Positions 26,298 through 34,657 of a stretch of 64,000 bases of DNA are shown here, one piece after another (position 1 is the first letter of the stretch; each line of letters begins with the position of its first letter). The translations under genes and the position numbers were made by a program. The stretch is from the NCBI GenBank assembly GCA_031292485.1, contig JARLHA010000059.1, positions 152,471 to 216,470 of the forward strand. The letters are read 5' to 3'. The notes beneath the pieces are model-generated. The model was not told the origin of the DNA and ran no database searches. It worked only from the letters and a program-made list of their open reading frames with translations. Source of the DNA: Mucilaginibacter sp. Lineage in GTDB: Bacteria > Bacteroidota > Bacteroidia > Sphingobacteriales > Sphingobacteriaceae.

Positions 26298-27638
26298 TTA
26301 TTTTGTGGTTGATGTGGTTAATAATTGTATATATGCGCGGGTAAGGTTCAGGCTGAACTGTGCCTGCGCCAGTGCGAATTTTTGCTGCGATAGTTGTGTT
26401 TGCGCCATCAGGATGTCGGTGGTGTTTACCAAACCCTGCTGGTAGCGGTTTTGTAATATCCTTAAGGCTTCTGCTGCCTGCTCAATGGCCGCTTTATCCT
26501 GCCGGATTTCAAATTGGGCGTCCGACTGGTCGCGGTAAGCTTTGTTCAGTTCAAGCTGGCCCTGGTCTTTTTGCTGGGCCAGTTGTTCGCTTAGTTTATC
26601 GCGTTCCAGTTTTTGTGTGGCGATGGTATTTTTGGTTTTATTGCCCTTAAACACATCCCATGATAACTGTACGCCTGCAAAGTAAGCGTTGGCGCCAAAG
26701 CCGGTTAAGTTGTTATCGTTATATTGAAAATTACCGAAGGCATTAAGTTTTGGCAGGTAACTCATCCTGCTCGATTTAATCATCAGGTCTGATGCTTCAA
26801 TAGCTTTTTGCATCGCCATAAAATCGGCGCGGCCGGGGGCTATCTTTTGGGTGGTATCCGCATTGCCGGCAATCTCCTGCGGGGCGTCAATTTTATAGGT
26901 TACGCCCGCCTTTTGGCCCATCAGTACACTCAAATAGTCGCTGGCGTTGCGGATGCTGCTTTGTGCCTTTTGCAGGTTGCTATGCACGGTAGTAACCTGC
27001 ACCTGCGCGTTTAACAGGTCCGATTTCTGGATCAGCCCCTGCTTGTAATGGTTATCCGTAAACCCGTAAACCGATTGCGCCGTATTTGCAGCTTCGGTTA
27101 ACACAGCCACCGCGTCATAAGCCAGCTGCAATTGCAGGTAAGCCTTTTGCACCTCGAAGATCAAATACTCCTTAGTGCGCTGTGTTTTATACTGGTAAAC
27201 CTCAGTTTGTTTTTGGGCGCCTTTGCGTAGGTACAGCATATCCAAATTCAATATAGGCTGCTGTACCTCCAGTTTGGCGTTAAAATCGGCCGTGCCGTTG
27301 GGGTGGTTCAGTAATTGCGGGTTAAAATCAGCCTGCGTGATAGAACGCTGCTGCAATTTAAACCCGAAGGCGTTCAACGGGTCATTAGTGCCCATGGCAG
27401 TGTAGGATACGCCTACCTGCGGCAAAAACACCGCTTCGGTGGTTTTGTAGTTTGATGCGGCGATATTTTCGTCCAGTTTGGCCAGTTGTATGGCATGGTT
27501 ATTATTTAAGGTAGCCGATATGGCATCAGTTGAGCTTAAGGTTTTAACGCTGTCCTGTGCCGAAACCCTGCCGCCAAACACGCCGGCGATAATAGACCCG
27601 GCTATTGCTATCGATATAAAATAAGTTTTGCTGCTCAT
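26298..27638 (-). CDS. TolC-family outer-membrane channel
   Basis: 446 residues with a signal peptide (1-27, ending GGRVSAQ). Two repeated outer-membrane efflux domains form the long coiled helices and barrel of a TolC trimer: ISATLNNNHAIQLAKLDENIA near the start and the repeat FALAQAQFSLNLTRAYIQLL near the end. It is the first gene of the efflux operon, so expression of the whole pump starts here. A -7 box and a symmetric operator-like site lie just upstream (27656-27699). Confidence 0.94.
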   Translation of the reverse strand: MSSKTYFISIAIAGSIIAGVFGGRVSAQDSVKTLSSTDAISATLNNNHAIQLAKLDENIAASNYKTTEAVFLPQVGVSYTAMGTNDPLNAFGFKLQQRSITQADFNPQLLNHPNGTADFNAKLEVQQPILNLDMLYLRKGAQKQTEVYQYKTQRTKEYLIFEVQKAYLQLQLAYDAVAVLTEAANTAQSVYGFTDNHYKQGLIQKSDLLNAQVQVTTVHSNLQKAQSSIRNASDYLSVLMGQKAGVTYKIDAPQEIAGNADTTQKIAPGRADFMAMQKAIEASDLMIKSSRMSYLPKLNAFGNFQYNDNNLTGFGANAYFAGVQLSWDVFKGNKTKNTIATQKLERDKLSEQLAQQKDQGQLELNKAYRDQSDAQFEIRQDKAAIEQAAEALRILQNRYQQGLVNTTDILMAQTQLSQQKFALAQAQFSLNLTRAYIQLLTTSTTK

Positions 27639-27655
27639 TAATATTTAATTTGATG

Positions 27656-27663
27656 CAAAAATA
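27656..27663 (-). promoter_or_regulatory. Efflux operon -7 box
   Basis: On the minus strand this reads TATTTTTG, a match to TAnnTTTG, 18 bases ahead of the tolC-like ATG. The predicted transcript starts near 27650. Confidence 0.55.
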
Positions 27664-27685
27664 CCGGGGCAAAAAATGGCAAATA

Positions 27686-27699
27686 GTAACATTTGTTAC
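27686..27699. promoter_or_regulatory. Crp/Fnr-like dyad upstream of the efflux operon
   Basis: GTAAC-ATTT-GTTAC is a perfect dyad with 5-base arms. Its centre (27692.5) lies about 42-43 bases upstream of the estimated start of transcription, the position used by class II activators of the Crp/Fnr family. The dyad at 60921-60936 has the same spacing to its own -7-like box. Confidence 0.5.
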
Positions 27700-27732
27700 C
27701 GTGGAGGGATTTGGCGGGGAAAAGGCCGATGG

Positions 27733-27815
27733 GGTGATGGTCGATGGTCCATGGCGATGGTGGGTTTAATGGCTGCATTTCCTGCCATGGTCTATGGTCC
27801 ATTGACTATGGACCA
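27733..27815. repeat. GATGGTCCATGG word palindrome
   Basis: GATGGTCGATGGTCCATGG (27736-27754) is answered by CCATGGTCTATGGTCC and ACTATGGACC (27785-27814). It is part of the 399-base gap 27639-28037, which also holds the promoter and dyad of the efflux operon and the 27821-27868 element. The remaining bases (27870-28037) show nothing I can name. Confidence 0.55.
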
Positions 27816-27820
27816 ACAAG

Positions 27821-27868
27821 CCGTCCGTCCGGTTTTGGATATGGGGTGATGCGGATGAATGCGGACGG
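27821..27868 (+). repeat. 48-base element, copy 2 (upstream of the efflux operon)
   Basis: Begins CCGTCCGTCC and ends CGGACGG, the same length and ends as 21304-21351. The first 22 bases are identical between copies and the middle differs. Both copies point the same way. Confidence 0.8.
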
Positions 27869-28037
27869 AAACTCACCCAACCAGCTAATGAGCACCATCG
27901 GATTTTCTATATTTTAATTTCTTTTTGATAGCGTATTGGTTTAGACGAAACCGCCCCGATACGAATTTACTTGTCGCAACTCAAAACCGGAAGGACAGGA
28001 AAAGAAGTCTATTAGCACTATCCGGTGGCCTAATAAT

Positions 28038-31000
28038 CTAAATACTCAGGTAACCCAGTTTGCGGTAGCTCTCAAATTGCTCTTCTGTAAAAAACTGGTC
28101 GCTGGTAGGTTGCTGGGGGAATAAATTATTTTTTTGGTGATATTCCAAAACATCTGTAGTTTCAGTACCTACCAGGCCGGCTTTTATATAGGTAATTTTA
28201 CCTGACGGATGGCCAGTTTTATCCCCCGGGTAAAATATCGTTCCATCGGTAATCGCATGGGCCGAGTTATAGCCGAGTGCATTTTTGGTACTGATCTGGC
28301 TTGTATTGATCACAATCTCGGCCCCAAAGTCAATACGGCACCTCCTGATGGCATTCGCAAGGCCTTCAAAGCTGTTACCGGGGTCTTCTTCCGCGTCTAC
28401 CAGCATAATATTGCTGCAGCGTCGCCGTACAAGTTCATACAAGCCCATGTTATCAAAATGGCCGCCGTCTGACAGGCAAACAAAGCGGGAATCAATATCA
28501 GAGTTGCCGATCAGGTCGCTGATCAGGTATGCTACGCCAGAAGTCGGATCGGAGTATTTATAAGTACTCCTCCTGGGGTTACCCATCCACCAGCCCAGCC
28601 TAACGTTAAACATGGTAAGCAAAAAAGCGGTAGCAGGTGCTGAATGATAACCCATATTGGGGCTTACTGCCGCGCCTGAAATCGCCATAGCCGTACCGAT
28701 CATCGGCCCTTTTTCGTAAGCGTAAACGACGGTTGGCCTGTAGCCGTATTCATAAACCTTATTTTTTGCGTAGGCGGCAGAACGCGTAGGGCTGAAATCG
28801 AACCCTGAATACAAGGGCGAGAATATAAATGACTCCGCTTTGCGGTCTTGCCGGTCAAGTTCGGATACTACGGTGGCGTTCAGCGTGGAATTAATGATAG
28901 GGTAAGGCCCTATGTAGTCGCCGTCGCCGGTTGTATTGATGAATGTGGATAATTTTATATCGTCATTTTTATCAAAGCCGGTAAAGTTATTGGCTGTTTT
29001 GTCGCGGTCGGTCCGTTTTCGCGTAGCGCCCAGGTAGGCCCTCACCAGCCTGTTTCGGTAAAAATGGTGCAGCGAAAACTCATTTACCCCAACACGCCAG
29101 CTAAATAAATAGGTGATGGCCGCAAGCGCTATCGTCACCCTGAAATAATCAAACTTTACAGGTATCCACTGTATAAATTGGGGAATCAGGCTACCAATGC
29201 CGCGAAACGCGTTTGCACCAATAATTATAAAACCGATCATAAAAATATAAGGCGCCACTCGTACAAAAATATCCTTTACTGCCGCCGTGTTTGAATCGGG
29301 TTTGCCCGGGTTTTCTTTTGATTGATAGGCCATTTTTACTGCTGATCCTACAAGGCCGGCCCAGCTAACGCCTAAAACCGTTTTGATATGAAATCCGTCA
29401 AGATGCTTGCAAAATAGCTTAAATTCATCAGGCAGCTCACGGGCGCTATAGGTAACCAATATCCACATAAGCATGGTGCGGTGCGTAATGGCGCCCATCC
29501 GGCCCCACCACTCGCGGCGCTCATCCGGAAACAATTTCCCCATCAATGCCATACGGATAACTACGCAGGTACTGATACACTCGAGCACCAATGGCGGCCC
29601 TAAAATAAACACCCAGTCCTTTTTCAACCTGTCAAATAAGAGCCAAACGCCAGCCAGCATCAGCCAGGCCGCGCCTGCGGCGATAGCCGATGAAAGTATG
29701 ATTGCTGCATCAACCAACTTTTTTTCGAGTGGTTTTTGTGCGCATACGCGGTATAACCCTATATAAGCGATTGATACCATAGCAACAAAGCCCGTTGCCG
29801 CTGCCGGCCACAGCAGGCCCAGCCTGTTTGAAAATACTATCGGGAAAGGTTGAGGATATAGCCAGGAACTAACCACGTAGGTAACTAAAACCGTCCAAAT
29901 GATCAAAAAAACTATTAACAACCGGTTTCGGCCGAAGCTGAACAGGTTACGCTCGTCATGTGCTGAATCGTAGGTTTTCATACCCGCCCCAACAAACCAT
30001 ACCGCCGGTACAAATATCAGCACGCTCCACTTGGCAACCACTTTCCAGTCGTACGAGTTTGGTATTTTGGTGAAAGTATCCCAGGTAAATGCCAGGTCTG
30101 TAACTAATGAGAGGGCAGTGCATAACAGCAGTAAAAGGAGCACCTGGTTGATCAATGTATTTCGCAGCCAGGTGATCCCCATAGTCCATGAATCGGCCGA
30201 CATTACACTTGCATCCGGGGCAAGGTAATTGCTAAACATGCGCAGCCAGCGGATGGGCCGCACCTCCTCACCCAGCGGATCTGCTGATTTTTTTTCATTC
30301 AAACGGTCGGCTACTTTTGATACGGAACCGCTGCGCTTTATCCAGCAGGCAAGCCAGGTGCCAATGTAGCCGCCGCCTGATACCGTTGAAAGGTAATCAA
30401 AGCGGGGCAGCTTACCATCTTCGGCCAGTTTTTGTAATACGCCCAGGCTAAACGTTGCCGACCGGATGCCTCCGCCCGATAAGGCAAGGCCATGAAGGTC
30501 CATTTTTGCCGCCCGCTTTAACGGGTCCTCTATATTGGGTGCTTGCGGCATATCGGTTACCAGCTTTACTTCAAACGCGCCCGGATCATCTTCCATACGG
30601 TCAATCCGGCTCTTGCAAATCTCATTAAGTTCGTCGTTAAAAAGGCTCTCAAAAGGTAAGGGCACTTTTTCCATGTTAAGCTGCTTCAATAAAGCGGCAT
30701 CATCTTTCAATAATATTTTTGCAAATTCACTGCGTTTAACCTCATTGCCGTCGTAAACCCGTTCCCACCACCTGCTGTAAAGCTTATGGTCAGATTGGTT
30801 AAGCAAACCATCGGTTTCTTTTATTTCCCATGTTTGGAAAAGGCGTTGTTCAGCCTGGCTGAGGTCTTTCCCACCCAGCGACAAAATAATCTGAACCGGC
30901 ATATAATGCATTGCCTGTGCCAGTGTCAGCCGTGCCGATGGGTCGTCAAAAAGGATTTCCCTGACGATATTGCGCCACTGGTACGGCGTACAATATAAGG

Positions 31001-31346
31001 TGCCGTTTTTAGCCAGGCCCGCCTTTACATTGGCCTTATCCCGCACGGCATCGTGCTTATGGTTAACCTGCAGCCAGTGCAGCAGATCGCTGGCAAGTGC
31101 CAGAAAACATCGCTTAAAGGTATCCGTATGTTCAATACCGATGCTGCACCAAAGTACATCCTGGATGCTTTTTGTAACAGATTCAGGGCACACTTTTTCA
31201 ATAACTAGTATCTTTTGGTTAAGCTGCCACAGGTACAGTTCCTGCGAAGATTTGCGTTCATCTACACTCAGTTCTTTTTTACAGATATTTTGAATAATGC
31301 CGATGTTGGCAACAGCCTGGGCGGTAAGGTCGGTTACAATATCCAT
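28038..31346 (-). CDS. Large membrane-embedded patatin-like phospholipase
   Basis: 1102 residues. The patatin catalytic parts are split: the oxyanion motif SGGGIRS near residue 282 and the nucleophile block STVSGGGYIG near 320, then about 350 residues with seven or so hydrophobic helices (roughly 375-720), then the catalytic Asp motif LSDGGHFDNMGLYEL near 957. So a membrane domain is inserted into, or placed between, the halves of a lipid acyl hydrolase. The N-terminal 250 residues are charged and unrecognised. Patatins cleave acyl chains from phospholipids or related lipids. It stands alone; a perfect dyad lies 28 bases before the start. Confidence 0.88.
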   Translation of the reverse strand: MDIVTDLTAQAVANIGIIQNICKKELSVDERKSSQELYLWQLNQKILVIEKVCPESVTKSIQDVLWCSIGIEHTDTFKRCFLALASDLLHWLQVNHKHDAVRDKANVKAGLAKNGTLYCTPYQWRNIVREILFDDPSARLTLAQAMHYMPVQIILSLGGKDLSQAEQRLFQTWEIKETDGLLNQSDHKLYSRWWERVYDGNEVKRSEFAKILLKDDAALLKQLNMEKVPLPFESLFNDELNEICKSRIDRMEDDPGAFEVKLVTDMPQAPNIEDPLKRAAKMDLHGLALSGGGIRSATFSLGVLQKLAEDGKLPRFDYLSTVSGGGYIGTWLACWIKRSGSVSKVADRLNEKKSADPLGEEVRPIRWLRMFSNYLAPDASVMSADSWTMGITWLRNTLINQVLLLLLLCTALSLVTDLAFTWDTFTKIPNSYDWKVVAKWSVLIFVPAVWFVGAGMKTYDSAHDERNLFSFGRNRLLIVFLIIWTVLVTYVVSSWLYPQPFPIVFSNRLGLLWPAAATGFVAMVSIAYIGLYRVCAQKPLEKKLVDAAIILSSAIAAGAAWLMLAGVWLLFDRLKKDWVFILGPPLVLECISTCVVIRMALMGKLFPDERREWWGRMGAITHRTMLMWILVTYSARELPDEFKLFCKHLDGFHIKTVLGVSWAGLVGSAVKMAYQSKENPGKPDSNTAAVKDIFVRVAPYIFMIGFIIIGANAFRGIGSLIPQFIQWIPVKFDYFRVTIALAAITYLFSWRVGVNEFSLHHFYRNRLVRAYLGATRKRTDRDKTANNFTGFDKNDDIKLSTFINTTGDGDYIGPYPIINSTLNATVVSELDRQDRKAESFIFSPLYSGFDFSPTRSAAYAKNKVYEYGYRPTVVYAYEKGPMIGTAMAISGAAVSPNMGYHSAPATAFLLTMFNVRLGWWMGNPRRSTYKYSDPTSGVAYLISDLIGNSDIDSRFVCLSDGGHFDNMGLYELVRRRCSNIMLVDAEEDPGNSFEGLANAIRRCRIDFGAEIVINTSQISTKNALGYNSAHAITDGTIFYPGDKTGHPSGKITYIKAGLVGTETTDVLEYHQKNNLFPQQPTSDQFFTEEQFESYRKLGYLSI

Positions 31347-31373
31347 GGTTTAAGGGATGATGTGAATTAAACA

Positions 31374-31389
31374 TGTTGCACCTGCAACA
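31374..31389. promoter_or_regulatory. Perfect 16-base dyad before the patatin gene
   Basis: TGTTGC-ACCT-GCAACA has 6-base arms that pair perfectly and a 4-base spacer, as in Crp/Fnr-type sites. It lies 28 bases ahead of the ATG (31346), probably downstream of the promoter, which would suit a repressor. The rest of the gap 31347-31764 shows one more dyad, TGCCAT-A-ATGGCA (31665-31677), upstream of lemA, and no convincing gene. Confidence 0.45.
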
Positions 31390-31764
31390 ATTTGGTCTGG
31401 TTTTATTTGTTAAAATAAAGTTAGCATATAATTAAATAAAATCAATAGGTGTTTTTACGGTAAATAGTTGGTGGAAAACACGTTACGTGCCGGGTGTTTC
31501 CCGTAAAACCGCTGCTGGCAGTTCATGGTTTATAGAAGGCACCATGTTTAATAGTAATACTCAAATCAGCCAGGCCCCTTCGTTCTATTATGCTTCTTGC
31601 ACAATTGACCGCTGTCATTTTTCATCCCATTCTTTTTATTTACATTTACAAAAACCACAGCTATTGCCATAATGGCATAACAAATAAGCTATTGTAACAA
31701 CGGTATGTGTTTTGTACTCTAAATTGTAAATTCACAGGAATTAAAATCAAACAGAAAAAAAATC

Positions 31765-32364
31765 ATGAAAGGTTTATTTATAGCAATAGGTGTCGTGGTC
31801 GGCATCATTATTATCTGGGGTCTGATATGGCTTTACGGTCAGAGTTTAAACAATGGCATTGTTGCCAAAGATGAGGCTGTAAAGGCAAAATGGGGCGCGG
31901 TACAATCGCAATACCAGCGCCGCAGCGACCTGATCCCTAACCTGGTAGCTACCGTTAAAGGGGTTGCCAATTTCGAAAAAAGCACTTTGGTTGAAGTTAC
32001 CGATGCACGTGCACGCGCAACGTCTATCCAGGTTGACCCAACCAAACTTAACCCCGAAACTATCCAGAAATACCAGGCTGCACAGGGCCAGTTAAGCACC
32101 GCTTTGGGCCGTTTGCTGGTAGCATCGGAAAGGTATCCCGACCTGAAAGCCAATCAAAACTTCAGCGACCTTCAGGCGGAACTGGAAGGTACAGAAAACC
32201 GCATTTCGGTAGCCCGTATGGATTTTAACGCTGCGGTACAGGATTACAATACCACTATCCGCTCGTTCCCGTACAGTATTGTTGCCGGTTCGCACGGATA
32301 CACCGTAAAAGGAAGCTTTGCAGCCGAGGCATCTGCACAAAACGCGCCGAAAGTGCAATTTTAA
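31765..32364 (+). CDS. LemA family protein
   Basis: 199 residues: an N-terminal membrane helix (about 4-25, FIAIGVVVGIIIIWGLIWLY) followed by a long alpha-helical domain with the family signature QYQRRSDLIPNLV near residue 50 and ENRISVARMDFNAAVQDYN near 150. LemA proteins are membrane-anchored with unclear roles; they are often next to TPM-domain or peptidase genes. Here two TPM-domain genes follow, the usual company. 199 aa is normal. Confidence 0.95.
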   Translation: MKGLFIAIGVVVGIIIIWGLIWLYGQSLNNGIVAKDEAVKAKWGAVQSQYQRRSDLIPNLVATVKGVANFEKSTLVEVTDARARATSIQVDPTKLNPETIQKYQAAQGQLSTALGRLLVASERYPDLKANQNFSDLQAELEGTENRISVARMDFNAAVQDYNTTIRSFPYSIVAGSHGYTVKGSFAAEASAQNAPKVQF

Positions 32365-32373
32365 TTAGCTTAT

Positions 32374-32469
32374 GATTACACCGATTTATTTGGGATTACA
32401 CCGATTTTGACTGCCAGGGTATAATGCCGGCATAATCGGTGAAATCAAAAAACAAAAATCGGTGTAATC
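32374..32469. repeat. GATTACACCGATTT word palindrome
   Basis: GATTACACCGATTT at 32374-32387 and GATTACACCGATTTT at 32394-32408, then AATCGGTGAAATC near 32435-32447 and AAAATCGGTGTAATC at 32455-32469 in inverted form. It fills the gap between lemA and the first TPM gene and would fold in the shared transcript. Confidence 0.75.
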
Positions 32470-32486
32470 AAAAAAAACAATAAACT

Positions 32487-32921
32487 ATGGCCGTATTTAA
32501 CGACGAGGAACAACAACGGATCCGCACTGCGGTAGAGGATGCCGAAAGGCATACTTCAGGGCAGTTGCGCGTTTGTATCGAAAAAACCTGCAGCGAGAAC
32601 GTGCTCGACCGTGCAGCCAAGTATTTCCACCAGCTGGATATGCATAGAACCAAATTGCGTAACGGCGTGCTTATTTATGTTGCCACTGTCGACCGTAAGT
32701 TTGCCATCATTGGCGATGCGGGTATCAACAAAGCAGTGCCTGATAATTTTTGGGACGATACCAAAGACGACATGCTCAAACATTTTAAAGTAGGCGATAT
32801 TGTTGAAGGCATTGTTACCGGCCTTGAGATAGCGGGCGAACACCTGCAAAAATATTTCCCGCACCATAAGGATGACAGCAACGAATTATCAGACGACATT
32901 GCCTTTATGGATGGCGAATAA
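32487..32921 (+). CDS. TPM-domain protein, soluble
   Basis: 144 residues without signal peptide or membrane helix. It consists of a TPM domain: FNDEEQQRIRTAVEDAERHTSGQLRVCIE, then LRNGVLIYVATVDRKFAIIGD and the acidic tail. Metal-binding TPM domains have been linked to phosphatase activity or photosystem assembly in other organisms; the role here is unknown. It is followed 10 bases later by a second, membrane-anchored TPM gene, and preceded by lemA. Confidence 0.88.
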   Translation: MAVFNDEEQQRIRTAVEDAERHTSGQLRVCIEKTCSENVLDRAAKYFHQLDMHRTKLRNGVLIYVATVDRKFAIIGDAGINKAVPDNFWDDTKDDMLKHFKVGDIVEGIVTGLEIAGEHLQKYFPHHKDDSNELSDDIAFMDGE

Positions 32922-32931
32922 CCTTAAGATC

Positions 32932-33732
32932 ATGTTAAAAAAACTCACCCTATTATTTTCGCTGCTGTTTATCGGGCTAATGGCTTTTGCACAGCAGCTG
33001 CCGCCAAAATCAACCACCCTGGTTACCGATTATGTACATGTATTGCAGGATGAGGAAAGGCATATGCTGGAGTATAAGCTGGCTTCGTTCAGTGATACCT
33101 CCTCTACCCAGATAGCAATAGTGATCATCAAGTCCGTGGGCCAGTATGACATAGCCGATTACGGGCAAAAGCTGGGCCGTGCCTGGGGTATAGGCCAGAA
33201 AGGTAAAAACAACGGTATACTGATATTGGTTGCCTTTGACGACCATAAAGTGACCATACAAACCGGTTACGGCGCCGAAGGGGCGGTGCCCGACATCAGG
33301 GCGAACGAGATCATCCATAACGATATGTTGCCCCGCTTTAAACAAAGCGATTATTACGGCGGCTTAAATGCCGGTGTGGACGACCTGATAAAACTGATGA
33401 AAGGCGAGTATAAAGCGCCCAAAAAACAGGTTGCTGAAAAGGAACAGGATTACAGCGGCAGTTATGGCATTATTTTCTTTATCGTAATTATTATTGCCAT
33501 CATCGTACTGCGCGGCAGGGGCGGCGGCGGCGGCCATATCATTGGCGGCAGGGGCGGCGCAAGCCCTTTCTGGTGGTTCCTGGGCGGCACGTTGCTGGGC
33601 AGGGGCAGCGGCGGCTGGGGCGGTTTCTCCAACGGCGACGGCGGCTTTGGCGGCGGCGACAGCGGTGGCGGTGGTTTCGGCGGCTTTGGCGGCGGAGATT
33701 TCGGCGGCGGTGGCGCTAGTGGCAGTTGGTAG
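32932..33732 (+). CDS. TPM-domain membrane protein with glycine-rich tail (YgcG-like)
   Basis: 266 residues from the ATG at 32932, which starts a signal peptide (MLKKLTLLFSLLFIGLMAFA). The TPM domain follows (VTDYVHVLQDEERHMLEYKL; NNGILILVAFDDHKVTIQTG), then a membrane helix (about 180-195, IIFFIVIIIAIIVL) and a tail of about 70 residues that is mostly Gly and Ser. The domain should lie in the periplasm and the tail in the cytoplasm. This is the standard LemA partner. A frame open from 32872 would overlap the upstream gene and lose the signal peptide. Confidence 0.92.
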   Translation: MLKKLTLLFSLLFIGLMAFAQQLPPKSTTLVTDYVHVLQDEERHMLEYKLASFSDTSSTQIAIVIIKSVGQYDIADYGQKLGRAWGIGQKGKNNGILILVAFDDHKVTIQTGYGAEGAVPDIRANEIIHNDMLPRFKQSDYYGGLNAGVDDLIKLMKGEYKAPKKQVAEKEQDYSGSYGIIFFIVIIIAIIVLRGRGGGGGHIIGGRGGASPFWWFLGGTLLGRGSGGWGGFSNGDGGFGGGDSGGGGFGGFGGGDFGGGGASGSW

Positions 33733-33849
33733 GGGAGAGATCGAAAGTCCGAAAGTCCGAAAAGACCGAAAGTTAGAAAAGACTGGCAGCGGGGAAGACG
33801 AAAGAAAGAACGGGATAACATATTTTGATCGGTTAAGCTGGTAAAATCC

Positions 33850-33857
33850 TATTTTTG
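33850..33857 (+). promoter_or_regulatory. trmB promoter -7 box
   Basis: TATTTTTG matches TAnnTTTG and sits 18 bases before the TTG start of trmB. ATTTTGATC about 22 bases upstream could serve as the -33 element. The gap before it (33751-33786) contains repeated GAAAGTCCG words. Confidence 0.5.
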
Positions 33858-33874
33858 CGCTTTAATTTTTTGAA

Positions 33875-34525
33875 TTGGGAAAAGATAAATTAAGGCGTTT
33901 TGCCGAAGTAAATACATTCAGTAACGTTTTGCAGCTGGATGCCGGCAAGCCATTTAAGGGCCAATGGAGCACTGCTCATTTTAAAAATAACAACCCGGTA
34001 GTGCTTGAACTGGCCTGCGGCAAAGGCGAATACACGGTAAACCTGGCGCGGTTGTTTCCTGAAAAGAATTTTATCGGGATAGATTATAAGGGTAACCGCA
34101 TCTGGCGCGGCGCTAAAACCGCGCTTGAAGATGGCGTACCCAATGTGGCTTTCCTGCGGATCCAGATAGAAACCATCCTGGATTATTTTGGCGAAGGCGA
34201 GGTTGATGAGATCTGGATTACCTTCCCTGATCCGCAGCCACAGGTAAGCCGCGAAAAGAAAAGGCTAACTTCACCGCGTTTCCTGAATAAGTATAAGCCG
34301 CTGTTAAAACCAGGCGGGTTTATCAACCTGAAAACAGATAACGACGGCCTGCATGCCTACACCGCTGAAAAAATTACTGAAACCGGCATGATCCTGCATG
34401 TCAGAACGGAAGACCTCTATCATTCGGATTTTGCGGATGAGGTACTTTCTATCAAAACCTATTACGAAAAGAAATATTTGAAGCACGATAAGAATATTAA
34501 CTATCTGAAGTTTTCTTTTAAGTAG
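33875..34525 (+). CDS. trmB: tRNA (guanine-N7)-methyltransferase
   Basis: SAM-dependent enzyme that methylates G46 in the variable loop of tRNA. The SAM pocket is VVLELACGKGEYTVNLARLFP and the NFIGIDYKGNRIWRG block; the substrate-binding motif is ITFPDPQPQVSREKKRL near residue 113, and SIKTYYEKKYL lies near the end. 216 aa is typical. The start is TTG at 33875; no in-frame ATG lies between it and the conserved domain, and a promoter is at the right distance upstream. Confidence 0.94.
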   Translation: MGKDKLRRFAEVNTFSNVLQLDAGKPFKGQWSTAHFKNNNPVVLELACGKGEYTVNLARLFPEKNFIGIDYKGNRIWRGAKTALEDGVPNVAFLRIQIETILDYFGEGEVDEIWITFPDPQPQVSREKKRLTSPRFLNKYKPLLKPGGFINLKTDNDGLHAYTAEKITETGMILHVRTEDLYHSDFADEVLSIKTYYEKKYLKHDKNINYLKFSFK

Positions 34526-34550
34526 GTACTTTTAAATAAAAAACTGTTTG

Positions 34551-34638
34551 TTCTCTGTGGCCTCTGTGGCTTCTTTGCGAACTCTGCGGTTAATTTTACC
34601 GCAAAGAACGCAAAGAGATGCGCAAAGTAGCGCAGAGG
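34551..34638. repeat. Palindromic intergenic element with 9-base word period, second copy
   Basis: The left arm is a run of 9-base words (TCTCTGTGG, CCTCTGTGG, CTTCTTTGC, GAACTCTGC) and the right arm the inverse (ACCGCAAAG, AACGCAAAG, then GCGCAAAG and GCGCAGAG). Same plan and similar words as 1254-1343. Fills the gap after trmB. Confidence 0.75.
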
Positions 34639-34657
34639 TTTTTAAAGCATAGCGCCT

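Noticed and set aside
31487..31672. 61-codon open frame between the patatin and lemA genes
   Set aside because: Low-complexity, Ser/His-rich peptide without a start signal; no family features.
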